The position numbers and the translations under genes were made by a program. From Streptomyces phaeoluteigriseus (GTDB taxonomy: Bacteria; Actinomycetota; Actinomycetes; Streptomycetales; Streptomycetaceae), in NCBI RefSeq assembly GCF_001896135.2, contig NZ_MPOH02000011.1:267103-331102 (forward strand): a stretch of 64,000 nucleotides of DNA, read 5' to 3'. Positions 27,835-35,632 of the stretch are shown here, piece by piece. The notes beneath the pieces are model-generated. The model was given only the letters and a program-made list of their open reading frames with translations. It searched no databases and was not told where the DNA came from. Positions within the stretch are counted from its first letter, which is position 1; each line of letters opens with the position of its first letter.

Positions 27835-29685
27835 ATGAGAGCAGACACAGTCGACCTGCGTCGGATCTTCGGCAGGGACATCCGTTACACGGTGCCGCTG
27901 TTCCAGAGGCCGTACGTGTGGAACCGGGACGACAACTGGTCAGCTCTGTGGGAGGACATTCGCCGCACCGTCGAGCGGGCAGAGCAGGCGGCCCTGACCG
28001 GCGATACGGTGGCTCCGCACTTTCTCGGCGCCGTTGTCTTCGGCGAGACGCCGTACCTTTCGTCAAGTCTGGAGACACGGCAGGTCATTGACGGCCAGCA
28101 GCGTCTCACAACTCTGCAGTTGTTCCTGTTCGCGGCCCGCCTGTCCGCAGCGGCTCTCAACCATGAGCGGTCCGTGCGGCTGCTGAGCAAGTTCCTGGAG
28201 AACGACGAGGACCTGTTCGACCGCGTCCAGCACCCTGATCACCTCTACAAGGTGTGGCCGACCAACGCGGACCGGGACGAATTCCGCACCGTCATGCGCG
28301 GTCAGGGCGGGGCAGGACGGTTCGCCGAAGCCATCACCTACTTCAAGCAGGAGATCGACGCTTGGCTGGCAGAAGCCGCCGAACCGGAGGAGCGGCTAGG
28401 GGCGCTGGTGCAGACCCTGCGGGAACAGTTACGCCTGGTCATCATCGATCTGGAAAAGCACGACGACGCTCAGGTCGTCTTCGAGACGCTGAACAGCCGC
28501 GGTACACCGCTGGAGCACGCGGATCTGATCAAGAACCTTCTGTTCCGTGACGCGGAACGCGCCGGCGCGGACATCGACCGGCTCTACAAAACGTACTGGG
28601 CTCCCTTCGACCAGGACGAATGGCGCACGGAACAGACGACCGGCCGCATCACGCGAAGCCGCCTCGACGTGTTCCTGACGTACTGGCTCACGATGCGAAC
28701 ACAGCGGGAGTTCACCGCCTCCGCCCTGTTCAAGGAGTTCGAGCGCTGGCTGCTCTCGGCTGCCGTCCCTACGGAGGAGGTCTTCGCCGAACTGGCGCGA
28801 TACGCCGAGATCTACGACCTGATCGACGATTACCCGCAGCACGGCGTCGAGGGCCGGTTCCTCTACCGGATGAAAGTCTTTCAGACCTCCACTCCGATGC
28901 CCCTGCTTCTTCTCCTGTACGGCCTGGACGAGTCCGTGCTGCCCCCGGAGCGCCGTCGACGGGCGATCCGCGCCATCGACAGCTACCTCGTTCGCCGGGC
29001 GCTGCTCAATCTCAGCAACCGCGACCACAACAACGTCTTCCGTGACCTGGTCGCCGCTGCAGCCCGGCAGCCCGACCGCGCGGACGAGGCCGTCATCAAG
29101 GCCCTCTCGGCAATGCAGGGAGCCCACCGTCATTGGCCGAGCGACCATGAGTTCCGCGCTTCGTTGGAACAGGACCCCATCTACACCCGCCTGTACCGCC
29201 GCGGCGTACGCATCCTCCTGGAAGCGCTGGAGGACGAACTCCGCACCGACCACACCGAACAGCTCGTCGTCCCCCTCGGCGAGCAGGCGGGCGCGAAGTT
29301 GACCATCGAACACGTCATGCCGCAGAGCTGGCGCGACAACTGGCCGCCCCTCGAAAACGATCCATCCGAAGGCTCCGACCGCGACGAACTGGTCCACACC
29401 CTCGGCAACCTGACCCTGGTCACTGCCCGCCTGAACCCCACCTTGGGAAACATGGCCTGGGAAGACAAGCGGCAATGGCTCAGCAAGCACAGCCTGCTGC
29501 GTCTCACCCACGGCACCCTGCTCAGCGCACCACCGAACACCGACATCAGCGACTGGGCTGCCACCTGGGACGAGCACCGGATCCACGCACGTGGCTCCTA
29601 CCTTGGCTCACTGTCTTTGAACATTTGGCCGCACGCCGATGGCCTACTCGCCGCTCCGGTTTCTGCCGACCGCGGCGACAAGTGA
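27835..29685 (+). CDS. DUF262/DUF1524 (GmrSD-type) restriction-like protein
   Basis: A 616-residue protein combining the two halves of GmrSD type IV restriction enzymes. The DUF262 domain has LFQRPYVW (about 23-29) and IDGQQRLTTLQLF near 90. The C-terminal DUF1524 HNH domain has LTIEHVMPQSW near 492 and HTLGNLTLVTARLNP near 523-540. GmrSD uses NTP to cleave DNA with modified cytosines; related fusions (for example BrxU) act against modified phages. The ATG at 27835 follows GAGGGGATCTCGATCC. It diverges from the kinase across 260 bases that contain a run of nine Cs. Full catalytic motifs suggest an active, stand-alone restriction factor at the edge of the island. Confidence 0.9.
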   Translation: MRADTVDLRRIFGRDIRYTVPLFQRPYVWNRDDNWSALWEDIRRTVERAEQAALTGDTVAPHFLGAVVFGETPYLSSSLETRQVIDGQQRLTTLQLFLFAARLSAAALNHERSVRLLSKFLENDEDLFDRVQHPDHLYKVWPTNADRDEFRTVMRGQGGAGRFAEAITYFKQEIDAWLAEAAEPEERLGALVQTLREQLRLVIIDLEKHDDAQVVFETLNSRGTPLEHADLIKNLLFRDAERAGADIDRLYKTYWAPFDQDEWRTEQTTGRITRSRLDVFLTYWLTMRTQREFTASALFKEFERWLLSAAVPTEEVFAELARYAEIYDLIDDYPQHGVEGRFLYRMKVFQTSTPMPLLLLLYGLDESVLPPERRRRAIRAIDSYLVRRALLNLSNRDHNNVFRDLVAAAARQPDRADEAVIKALSAMQGAHRHWPSDHEFRASLEQDPIYTRLYRRGVRILLEALEDELRTDHTEQLVVPLGEQAGAKLTIEHVMPQSWRDNWPPLENDPSEGSDRDELVHTLGNLTLVTARLNPTLGNMAWEDKRQWLSKHSLLRLTHGTLLSAPPNTDISDWAATWDEHRIHARGSYLGSLSLNIWPHADGLLAAPVSADRGDK

Positions 29686-29740
29686 AGGTGGCGATGAGCA
29701 CGTGGCGGGTTGATCATCCTGCCACGCGCAATAGCCGCTA

Positions 29741-29920
29741 CTAACCTCCGCTGTTCAGCGGAACGTGAGCTGACGCCCTGACCGGCGAAACGAAGAAGAA
29801 GCCCAACGCCACCACAGTCTCCACGGTCACCCAGACCGTAACCGCTGCGCCGCAGAAGGTACAGCAGCCTTCATACAAGACGTCGACGGGCCGTGGACCA
29901 TCTGTGGACCGGATAGGCAT
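29741..29920 (-). CDS. Small hypothetical protein (59 aa) with CxxC-like pair
   Basis: The protein starts MPIRSTDGPRPVDVLYEG. It has CCTFC at about 19-23 followed by a hydrophobic stretch (VTVWVTVETVVALGFFF) that could be one membrane segment. The ATG at 29920 has an ACGGAGGC site 7 bases upstream, the best support that it is real. Function is unknown. It stands alone between two plus-strand genes. Confidence 0.5.
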   Translation of the reverse strand: MPIRSTDGPRPVDVLYEGCCTFCGAAVTVWVTVETVVALGFFFVSPVRASAHVPLNSGG

Positions 29921-30061
29921 AATCGAGCCTCCGTGAGGCCATGAACAGCGGTTATTCATGGACCCGAAACGGCCTCCGGAGCCGTGTGCCATTCGGCCCG
30001 GCCGCCGAAGGGTTGGTCGACTGCACTGCGCCCGGTCGGCGATATGTGATCAGCTTGGGGC

Positions 30062-30526
30062 GTGGAGACCATTATCGCCAGCGGCATAGCCGTCCTGGGA
30101 ACCCTGCTTGGTGCGGGGATCACCCTGGCATTTCAGCAGCGCACCGCCGACAGGAGCCACCAGTTCACCCGCCGCGAGAAGCTTCGGCAGGAGCGACTCG
30201 ACGCCTACTCCGCCTACGCCGGAGCACTCATCAACTACCGCCGCTGCCTGGTACACCTCTGGTTCTGCGAACATGAACAACCACCACCCGAGGACCCCGG
30301 CGTGGTGCGGGTCCGCGCATACGACCTGCGCTCCAACGCCCAAGAAGCCCTCTTCCGGGTGCAGATGCTCACCAATGACGAGGCCTTGAGCGAAGCGGCA
30401 GAAGCCGTACTTGCGGACATCACAGCGCTGCCCAAGACGGACAGCAGGACCGAGCTGGACCAGCGCAGGGTAAAGACCCGCGACGACATCAGCCGACTGG
30501 TCAGAGCGTCCAAGCACCATCTCTGA
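30062..30526 (+). CDS. Hypothetical membrane-anchored protein
   Basis: A 154-residue protein. Residues ~3-22 (IIASGIAVLGTLLGAGITLA) form a single N-terminal membrane helix. A charged helical cytoplasmic domain rich in Arg and Glu follows (FTRREKLRQERLDAYSAYAG). I recognise this as a common uncharacterised Streptomyces type but know no function. The start is GTG 30062 with only a GGGG stretch as ribosome site. It lies on the right flank of the defence island. Confidence 0.7.
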   Translation: METIIASGIAVLGTLLGAGITLAFQQRTADRSHQFTRREKLRQERLDAYSAYAGALINYRRCLVHLWFCEHEQPPPEDPGVVRVRAYDLRSNAQEALFRVQMLTNDEALSEAAEAVLADITALPKTDSRTELDQRRVKTRDDISRLVRASKHHL

Positions 30527-30888
30527 TGCGCCTTCCAACGCGTCTGCACGCACAGTCGGTCCGTCAGAGCCGTGCGCCGGGCAGGCTGCACCACAAACGC
30601 ACCAGATCGAGCGGGGAACAGCGGGGAAACACGGTGGAAGCGGTCCAGCCTGAGGAGACTGCAACCAGGGCATTCTCCCAGGTCATTACCCGGATAGCCC
30701 GCAAAATGCTCCCAGCTTCCCAAGCTGAGGGCTCACGGTCAGCCATCACGGCTCAATGGCGTGGGCAGGCTTCCGCCTTCGCCCGAACAAGCCCCGGCCC
30801 AACCAAGCTCGCTTCACCCAGCTTCGCGAAAGTCCCCTGCTCTTGTGTTCAGGCGTATACGATCCGTCACAGGCGTCGAGGGGGGACC
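30527..30888. other. Intergenic region with attachment-like repeat
   Basis: A 362-bp stretch with no convincing gene. It contains the second copy of the 22-bp repeat (30714-30735) and, shortly before the next gene, an AT-rich TATACGAT at about 30856. That could serve as a -10 box, but no clear -35 accompanies it. Confidence 0.4.
30714..30735 (+). repeat. 22-bp direct repeat, possible attachment-site remnant (copy 2)
   Basis: AGCTTCCCAAGCTGAGGGCTCA differs at two positions from 3802-3823. It is preceded by ATGCTCCC, giving a short AGCTT/AAGCT hairpin like a tRNA anticodon arm. The rest of a tRNA is absent. Confidence 0.3.
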
Positions 30889-31275
30889 ATGGTAGCCAGC
30901 GACAACACCATGTCGGGGAAGACCTGGATCGGTAAAAGCCGGCACACCTTCTGCGTCAACACGGCCCGGCACTTCGAAGCGCAGCAGCGCAAGGCACTCG
31001 AGAACGGCAACAGCGAGGCCGCCGAACAGTACCGGCTCTGGGGACTTGGGTTCCTCCACGAGACAGCGGAAATCATCTCGGGAAAGCCGAAGCGGATCGT
31101 CTCCGACACGGAGGCAGCACGGCTACGGGCGGCCGAGGACGAGGCAAAGCAGGCGGCCGCCGACGCGGAACACCTGGCCGCGCTGAAGAAGAAGCTTGGT
31201 ATCACGCCTCGTGCGAACGGCTCCGCATACCGCCCCTTCCGCGGCGGCCTTCCCACGCTCGGCAAGGACCGTTGA
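30889..31275 (+). CDS. Hypothetical protein (128 aa)
   Basis: The protein begins MVASDNTMSGKTWIGKSRHT. It is largely helical with many Ala, Glu and Lys residues (RLRAAEDEAKQAAADAEHL), which suggests a short coiled coil at about 80-105. The C-terminus is basic and flexible. The ATG at 30889 follows GAGGGGGGACC, a strong site; an upstream extension in the same frame has no such signal. No family is recognised. Confidence 0.65.
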   Translation: MVASDNTMSGKTWIGKSRHTFCVNTARHFEAQQRKALENGNSEAAEQYRLWGLGFLHETAEIISGKPKRIVSDTEAARLRAAEDEAKQAAADAEHLAALKKKLGITPRANGSAYRPFRGGLPTLGKDR

Positions 31276-31660
31276 CGCTCAGGTGGGTACGAGGATGTGC
31301 CGGGTCCGCTCCAGAGCAGGAGTGGGACATCAGGCGCCCAGCCAGTGAGTGTCTAACTGCGTGACAACACCGACGAACAACGGCGGACGAGCGCGGACGA
31401 CTGCGGACTATCTGCGCAGGTGAACAGCACACCAGCCCAAGGCAGTGCCCTCACCCAAGTTGCTTCGGGACGAAGAAGTCCTTGCCCGAAGATTCGTCAC
31501 CACGGTTCCGCCGTCGCGGCTTGCTCTGACGGACGACATCGAGCAGCGTGGCTGAGGCGGTGGGAGGGCAGCGAGGCACGCGCGCCTGATCCGTTGACGC
31601 ACCCACCACGGTGGCTGACTGTCGTCGGCTGAGGTCGCACGAATTACTTAACGGCTCCGG
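31276..31660. other. Convergent intergenic region with repeat copy B
   Basis: A 385-bp stretch between the ends of a plus-strand and a minus-strand gene. Apart from the dispersed repeat at 31544-31636 nothing is supported here. Confidence 0.5.
31544..31636 (+). repeat. ~95-bp dispersed repeat, copy B
   Basis: The same repeat as at 3876 and 33236, with more divergence in the middle. It begins CAGCGTGGCTGAGG and ends GTCGTCGGCTGAGG. It again sits between convergent genes. Confidence 0.7.
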
Positions 31661-31990
31661 TCAGTTCGACGGTGTGAAGCCGGCGGACTGGTCGAGGTGG
31701 AATGCGGAGCCCGGAGCCGTCGGATTCCAGCCCGCTCGCAGCGCGAGCCGAACAGCCGCAGCAACACCGGACGGCAGTACAGGCTCAGCCTCACGACCGA
31801 TCCAGTTGCTCGGATGCGGCTGGTCGGTGGTAACCACGAGCGTCATACCCGGGGCGTCCGCATGCTCGACCGCGAACGAGCACGGTGACCAGGCCAAGCC
31901 CTGGAAGTACGTCGGCCTGCCTCGCAGCCGCCAGCGGTAGACCGTGCCGTCGACAACGATCCGTCGGGATCCCTTGCCGACCAGTGCCAT
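31661..31990 (-). CDS. Conserved hypothetical Streptomyces protein (109 aa)
   Basis: The protein starts MALVGKGSRRIVVDGTVYRW and contains RGRPTYFQGLAWSPCSFAVE and PHPSNWIG. This pattern is one I recognise from many uncharacterised small Streptomyces proteins. It looks like a compact beta-rich domain with no signal peptide. The ATG at 31990 is preceded by AAGGGGGCG, which is why I prefer it to the ATG at 32053. The role is unknown. Confidence 0.75.
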   Translation of the reverse strand: MALVGKGSRRIVVDGTVYRWRLRGRPTYFQGLAWSPCSFAVEHADAPGMTLVVTTDQPHPSNWIGREAEPVLPSGVAAAVRLALRAGWNPTAPGSAFHLDQSAGFTPSN

Positions 31991-32361
31991 GACGCCCCCT
32001 TCAACAGCCACGATGCTAGCGAATCCGGCCCCGCCGTCCGTCTCCTTCAGCACCGTTCACGACCATTCAGACAGGGCCGGAGGCGGTGGCCACTCTCACG
32101 GTCGGTCGCCCATGAACGCAGGTGAACGGCCCCGTCCGAGTCGCTCAAGACCACCACCACAGTTGGAAAGCGTGTTGGCCACAATGTCGCCACTGCCACG
32201 ACTCGCGACTGTCGCGGCGAGAGCCCGAACGCGCAGCTGGTGGGTATGCGTGACAAGGGGTTGCGCACCTGTGGTGCCTCTGGTGCTATCACCTTCCCAG
32301 CGAGGTGACACGAACGGGCAAAACGTCGCCCGTCTCGGATCGACACCCATATCATCCTCAA
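31991..32361. other. Intergenic region, nothing supported
   Basis: A 371-bp divergent region that must hold promoters for the genes at 31990 (minus) and 32362 (plus). Short open frames exist on both strands, but none has a ribosome site or a plausible composition. Confidence 0.4.
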
Positions 32362-32937
32362 ATGACCGACACAGCCGGGGCATTCGCTGTCGCCGCACTC
32401 AGCTTGGCCGTGTCCACGGTGTCACTGAGTTGGCAAGTCGCTAGCCACTTCTTGAGCGGCGCCCGGGTGCGTTGCGAACTATCGATCGCGATCCATGACG
32501 ATGGAGATCCCGTCCCGTCCATCGCCTCGGAGGTTGTCGATCGCACTACAACGGACCTTCAACACATCCAAGGCATACAGTTCGAATCGTACGTGCACGA
32601 TGCATTCAGTGTGGTGGTACGCAACACTGGGCGTGGACCCGTGAGCGTACGTGTGCCATGCATATCCGCCAGACGTCACTCCTACTGGGGCGGCAGGCCC
32701 ACTCGCGTTCGAGCGGTCGACTTCACGATGCACGGGAACGTCTGCCGCCTGGAGCCTGGCGAGGCGAAGACATGGCTTTTGCCCATGTGGGAGATCATCG
32801 ACACGATCCGCGCTTCCCGTCCCGGCGAGCCTCTGACCTGCCGGGCAGCAGTCCTCCTTGGCACCGGCCGGTGGGTGAAGGGCACCCGAGCCAACTCATG
32901 GCGTGTCCCGGCAGGGGTGACAAGCCTCAGACGCTAG
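32362..32937 (+). CDS. Hypothetical protein with N-terminal membrane helix
   Basis: A 191-residue protein. An N-terminal hydrophobic segment (FAVAALSLAVSTVSLSWQVA, about 7-26) is followed by a beta-rich domain (FSVVVRNTGRGPVSVRVP). The segment probably anchors the protein with the domain on one side of the membrane. Proteins of this layout are frequent in Streptomyces accessory DNA, and their function is unknown. The ATG at 32362 is the first Met that starts at the hydrophobic segment; the ribosome site is weak. Confidence 0.65.
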   Translation: MTDTAGAFAVAALSLAVSTVSLSWQVASHFLSGARVRCELSIAIHDDGDPVPSIASEVVDRTTTDLQHIQGIQFESYVHDAFSVVVRNTGRGPVSVRVPCISARRHSYWGGRPTRVRAVDFTMHGNVCRLEPGEAKTWLLPMWEIIDTIRASRPGEPLTCRAAVLLGTGRWVKGTRANSWRVPAGVTSLRR

Positions 32938-33235
32938 ACGTGCGCTTGGAGCCCTTGCCCGGTGCCGTGGCTGTTCCGTTGACATCCAAGGCTGACATCA
33001 ACGACCCCGGACGGCGGCGGCACATAGCAGCCACGTGTGGCACCAGTGCACGAGGCAGGCCCCGCCTTTGGACAGGGGCAGATCGAACTCCTAAAGCGGT
33101 GGTCGGGCCGCCGTGGACTGCCTATGAATAGACCCCACTCGGTCAAACAAACCTGAACGCGACAGGAACTCCGTCCAAAACAGTATGGGGTTTTAAACCG
33201 GCCGTCACAGCTTCCCTTCCTGATCAACGACACCG

Positions 33236-33332
33236 CAGCATGGCTGAGGTTAGTCGGGGTGCGGCGAGGCACACGCGTGCGTGGTCGGTCGACGCGTCCG
33301 CCGTCGTGGCTGGCTGTCGTCGGCTGAGGTTC
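33236..33332 (+). repeat. ~95-bp dispersed repeat, copy C
   Basis: This copy aligns closely with 3876-3970. GGCTGAGGTT is present as an exact 10-bp direct repeat near both ends. A short open frame starting at the ATG inside CAGCATGG is shared in outline with copy A, but no ribosome site supports translation. Confidence 0.75.
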
Positions 33333-33403
33333 AAGCCTTCGGAGAAGGGTGGCCTTCTCTGCTCCGGTGCCCGCAGTCTCAGCGGTAGCCGGCATAACGC
33401 GGC

Positions 33404-33441
33404 GGGGAGGGGAGCCGAATCTTGCTCAGGCTCCCCTCCCC
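33404..33441 (-). terminator. Strong hairpin after the GntR cluster
   Basis: GGGGAGGGGAGCC (33404-33416) pairs perfectly with GGCTCCCCTCCCC (33429-33441) across a 12-base loop. It lies 50 bases past the stop of the 100-residue gene. There is no T-run, as is usual for Streptomyces terminators. Confidence 0.8.
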
Positions 33442-33490
33442 GGTTGAAGCGGAGGGTCATCGGTGGCTGGCGTTGCTTGCGGCCGCTGCT

Positions 33491-33793
33491 TCAGTAGCGG
33501 TGCGGTTCGCTCACCCCCAGGAGGTGACCGCGGCTGGTTGCTACGCGGAGCACGTCCCGGAGAGTCCCGATCAGTTCCCCGGTCAACCGGCGTAGGTCCT
33601 CCGAGTCCGCGTCCTGGCCGTCGAGGGTCTCCGAGGCGTGCTCCAACAGGGCTGCCGCCGTGGCGAGTTGTTCCTCTTCGATGTTGTCCGCCAGGCGGGA
33701 CATGTAGCCGCCTTTGTCATCCGTGCTCAGGTAGCAGGGCTTGCCCTCCGGGCCCGACCACGGGAGCAGGCGCAGTTCGTTCCGTGCTGTCAT
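33491..33793 (-). CDS. Hypothetical protein of the GntR gene cluster (100 aa)
   Basis: A small helical protein (MTARNELRLLPWSGPEGKPC...). It contains DKGGYMSRLADNIEEEQLAT and a Leu/Glu-rich amphipathic helix. The type is familiar from Streptomyces genomes as the partner of a GntR regulator and has no known function. Its start overlaps the regulator's stop by 4 bases, so it is translationally coupled. It is the last gene before the hairpin at 33404-33441. Confidence 0.75.
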   Translation of the reverse strand: MTARNELRLLPWSGPEGKPCYLSTDDKGGYMSRLADNIEEEQLATAAALLEHASETLDGQDADSEDLRRLTGELIGTLRDVLRVATSRGHLLGVSEPHRY

Positions 33794-34533
33794 CCTGGCG
33801 TCTGCCTCTCGTCGGGCATGTGGTGGGTGGTGAAGACTGCGTCCGCCCGATCCCCTGGGAAGACCAGAAGGGCCGCCTCGACCACTCGGCCGGTGAGGTC
33901 AGTCGCGACGCGCGTGATCGCCAGAACTGGCGCGGCGGAGTTGGTTCGCAGGGTCGATGACTCGTCCCGCGTCGGCGGGCGGGCGCATACCGTTTCCCTG
34001 ACAGCAGCCGGCGGAGAGCCAAGTACGGCGAACCTCTTGACCGCCTCCGGGTACGAGGACTCGTCGTCGAGCACTCCGGCCGGCGCCAGGTCGCGCGGGA
34101 TGTAGATACGGGCCAGTCCGTGCGGTGACTGCCCCTCGTGGCTGACACAGAAGAACTCCGCGAGAGGGCTGCCCGTCGGCACCCTCAGCAAGGTCGTCAG
34201 GTGTCCGTCGGCTTGGACCGTAGCGGTGCGAACGGTGACGCGTAGAGCCGCTTCGGCGGCGGTCCACGGGTCTAGCGTCCCCCAGCCTCCGACGTACATG
34301 ATCCGTCTGAGAGGGCGGCGGACGAAGTTGCCCTTGCCGTGGATCTTCTTGACGAGGCCCTCGCCCTGGAGCACCGCGAGGGCACTCCGGAGCGTCTGCG
34401 TACTGACCTTGTAGCGGTCGGCCAAGCCGGTTTCGGACGGGAGTCGTTCGCCGGGCTTGAGGTGGCCGGTCGTGATCTGGTGGCGGAGATCGTCGGCGAT
34501 GTCGTGATGGCGAGGAGGCACGGACCGGGTCAC
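33790..34533 (-). CDS. GntR/UTRA transcriptional regulator
   Basis: A 247-residue HutC-type GntR regulator. The N-terminal winged helix (about 8-72) contains HLKPGERLPSETGLADRY and STQTLRSALAVLQGEGLVKK. The C-terminal UTRA-type ligand domain includes PLAEFFCVSHEGQSPHGLAR. It should act as a ligand-responsive repressor. The GTG at 34533 overlaps the upstream gene by 4 bases. The small genes around it overlap each other, so they form one operon. Similar GntR genes serve as KorSA-type regulators in actinomycete integrative elements; that parallel is inference. Confidence 0.85.
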   Translation of the reverse strand: MTRSVPPRHHDIADDLRHQITTGHLKPGERLPSETGLADRYKVSTQTLRSALAVLQGEGLVKKIHGKGNFVRRPLRRIMYVGGWGTLDPWTAAEAALRVTVRTATVQADGHLTTLLRVPTGSPLAEFFCVSHEGQSPHGLARIYIPRDLAPAGVLDDESSYPEAVKRFAVLGSPPAAVRETVCARPPTRDESSTLRTNSAAPVLAITRVATDLTGRVVEAALLVFPGDRADAVFTTHHMPDERQTPG

Positions 34534-34754
34534 CGCCGCCTCATCATCCGCACGGCAACGAGCCGGGTTCGCGTGTGTATGGTCAGCAACTCGCCCGAGT
34601 CGAAGAGGATTTGCTTCGCGCCCTGGGAAAGTTGGAAGAGGTCTTGCACTCGGCAGGCCCTGCCTCCGAGTTGGATGATGTCGCCGCGTTGCACGGTGGC
34701 CGCGGTCACCTCGACGTTGGATGCCAGCGTGCCGCCTGGTGCCCACTCCCTCAC
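34530..34754 (-). CDS. Small hypothetical protein (74 aa)
   Basis: The protein has a compact beta-rich domain with ATVQRGDIIQLGGRACRVQD and SGELLTIHTRTRLVAVR. I recognise this pattern from uncharacterised Streptomyces proteins next to GntR regulators. GTG 34754 is chosen because GGAGG lies 7 bases upstream and it overlaps the upstream stop as GTGA. Its own stop overlaps the GntR start. Confidence 0.7.
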   Translation of the reverse strand: MREWAPGGTLASNVEVTAATVQRGDIIQLGGRACRVQDLFQLSQGAKQILFDSGELLTIHTRTRLVAVRMMRRR

Positions 34755-34954
34755 CGCTGCACCTCCGAGGGCGCCGTCTGGCCGGACATCGAATGACACG
34801 AGCAGTCGCACGCCTCGTTGACCACCGGGAGGTCGTCCGGCGCCGAGACCGGGGAGGACTCCGCGCAGGCGTGGTGGGTGCCGATCCGGCACGCAGTCGA
34901 TCGGTAGGGGACGGCCGAGGCGTCCGTGATGCGGGTCTGTCGACGGGGATGCAT
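34751..34954 (-). CDS. Small Cys-containing hypothetical protein (67 aa)
   Basis: The protein starts MHPRRQTRITDASAVPYRST and ends with NEACDCSCHSM. The CDCSCH cluster with an earlier HHACAE could bind a metal. Its start overlaps the upstream stop (TGATG at 34952-34956) and its stop overlaps the next GTG, so it belongs to the same tightly packed operon. Homologous short proteins are common in Streptomyces. The function is unknown. Confidence 0.7.
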   Translation of the reverse strand: MHPRRQTRITDASAVPYRSTACRIGTHHACAESSPVSAPDDLPVVNEACDCSCHSMSGQTAPSEVQR

Positions 34955-35088
34955 CAGTGGACCCCCACCAGAACCGACCACGCGTCGGCCGGCAGATAGG
35001 GAGCGACGACCACTTCGCGCGTTCTCACACGCTTCTCCCAGGCCAGTACGTACGGGCGGACGAGCGCGATGTCCTCACCCCTGAGCAT
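34954..35088 (-). CDS. Very small hypothetical protein (44 aa)
   Basis: The protein is MLRGEDIALVRPYVLAWEKR followed by a basic stretch and a C-terminus ending in WSVLVGVH. The pattern RPYVLA...LPADAWS is one I recognise from short Streptomyces proteins in the same context. Its stop overlaps the next gene. The start could also be GTG 35103, five residues earlier; neither has a good ribosome site. Confidence 0.6.
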   Translation of the reverse strand: MLRGEDIALVRPYVLAWEKRVRTREVVVAPYLPADAWSVLVGVH

Positions 35089-35269
35089 TTGCCGGTGGTT
35101 CACATCGTCGAAGGCGCATCGGCGGTCGGCCGCGTCCTGTCCGGAGGCAGGGAGGAGGCGGGGGCGGCCGACAGCCCGGAGGCCGTTAACGGGCGGCGGT
35201 GCCTGCCCCTAGGGAAGTGCCGCTCTCTGGTGAGCCAGACGGCACGGCGGATACGGTTGAGCACGCTGA

Positions 35270-35554
35270 TCAGCTCCTATCGCTGATGGCTCGGTCCCCC
35301 GACATCGCCCGTCGTGGGGACGTTTTGCGTACGACCGCCCAGAGGGTGCGGCCGTTCATGCTGGTGGCCAAGAGTCCGAATCGATCGGCCTCCGCCACTA
35401 CGTCCAGGACCTCCCGCCATAACCCGGCGGAGATCGCGTCCGGCACCTCCGCTTCGACCGACGTATGCCGGGGGTGTTCCTCCACTCGCGTGAGGAGCCC
35501 GAGGGCGGACAGCCGGGCGGCGAGGGTCGCCGCGCTAACTCCCGAAGCGGGCAC
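35270..35554 (-). CDS. Conserved hypothetical protein (94 aa)
   Basis: The protein contains AATLAARLSALGLLTRVEEH and ADRFGLLATSMNGRTLWAVV, a small alpha/beta pattern found in many Streptomyces genomes near GntR regulators. GTG 35554 is chosen because GGAGG lies 7 bases upstream; an earlier GTG at 35581 has none. It is the first minus-strand gene left of the operator region. It is probably co-transcribed with the small genes below, although 166 bases separate it from the next one. Confidence 0.7.
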   Translation of the reverse strand: MPASGVSAATLAARLSALGLLTRVEEHPRHTSVEAEVPDAISAGLWREVLDVVAEADRFGLLATSMNGRTLWAVVRKTSPRRAMSGDRAISDRS

Positions 35555-35593
35555 AGGGCAGCCTCCGTCACCAGCGATCACTTTGAGTGAAGC

Positions 35594-35623
35594 TAGTTAA
35601 CTATATTAGAGCTAGTGGACTAG
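35594..35623. promoter_or_regulatory. Divergent promoter/operator with two CTAG palindromes
   Basis: TAGTTAACTA (35594-35603) is a perfect palindrome. CTAGTGGACTAG (35612-35623) is a second, 18 bases centre to centre from the first. They flank TATATT (35602-35607), a likely -10 box for the GntR gene that starts 26 bases later. The AT-rich island stands out in GC-rich DNA and fits an autoregulated GntR operator. Confidence 0.6.
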
Positions 35624-35632
35624 ATTTTCCAT

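Larger units (their letters stand above)
32938..33490. other. Convergent intergenic region with repeat copy C and terminator
   Basis: A 553-bp stretch between convergent genes. It contains the third dispersed repeat (33236-33332) and a strong inverted repeat (33404-33441). No gene is supported. Confidence 0.6.

Noticed and set aside
4323..29685. A canonical class 1 DISARM or a canonical Druantia system
   Set aside because: drmA, drmB and drmC are not present as such, and no druA-D, druF-H or druM partner is recognisable. Only DrmD/DrmMI and a DruE-like giant are supported.
32047..32361. A minus-strand 104-residue frame upstream of the membrane protein gene
   Set aside because: There is no ribosome site, the composition is unusual and it shows no domain. 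It would also occupy the only promoter space of both neighbours.
29686..33490. Prophage or insertion-sequence genes in the small-gene region
   Set aside because: I see no integrase, transposase, terminase or capsid-like protein. The only mobility signs are repeats and the tRNA remnant.
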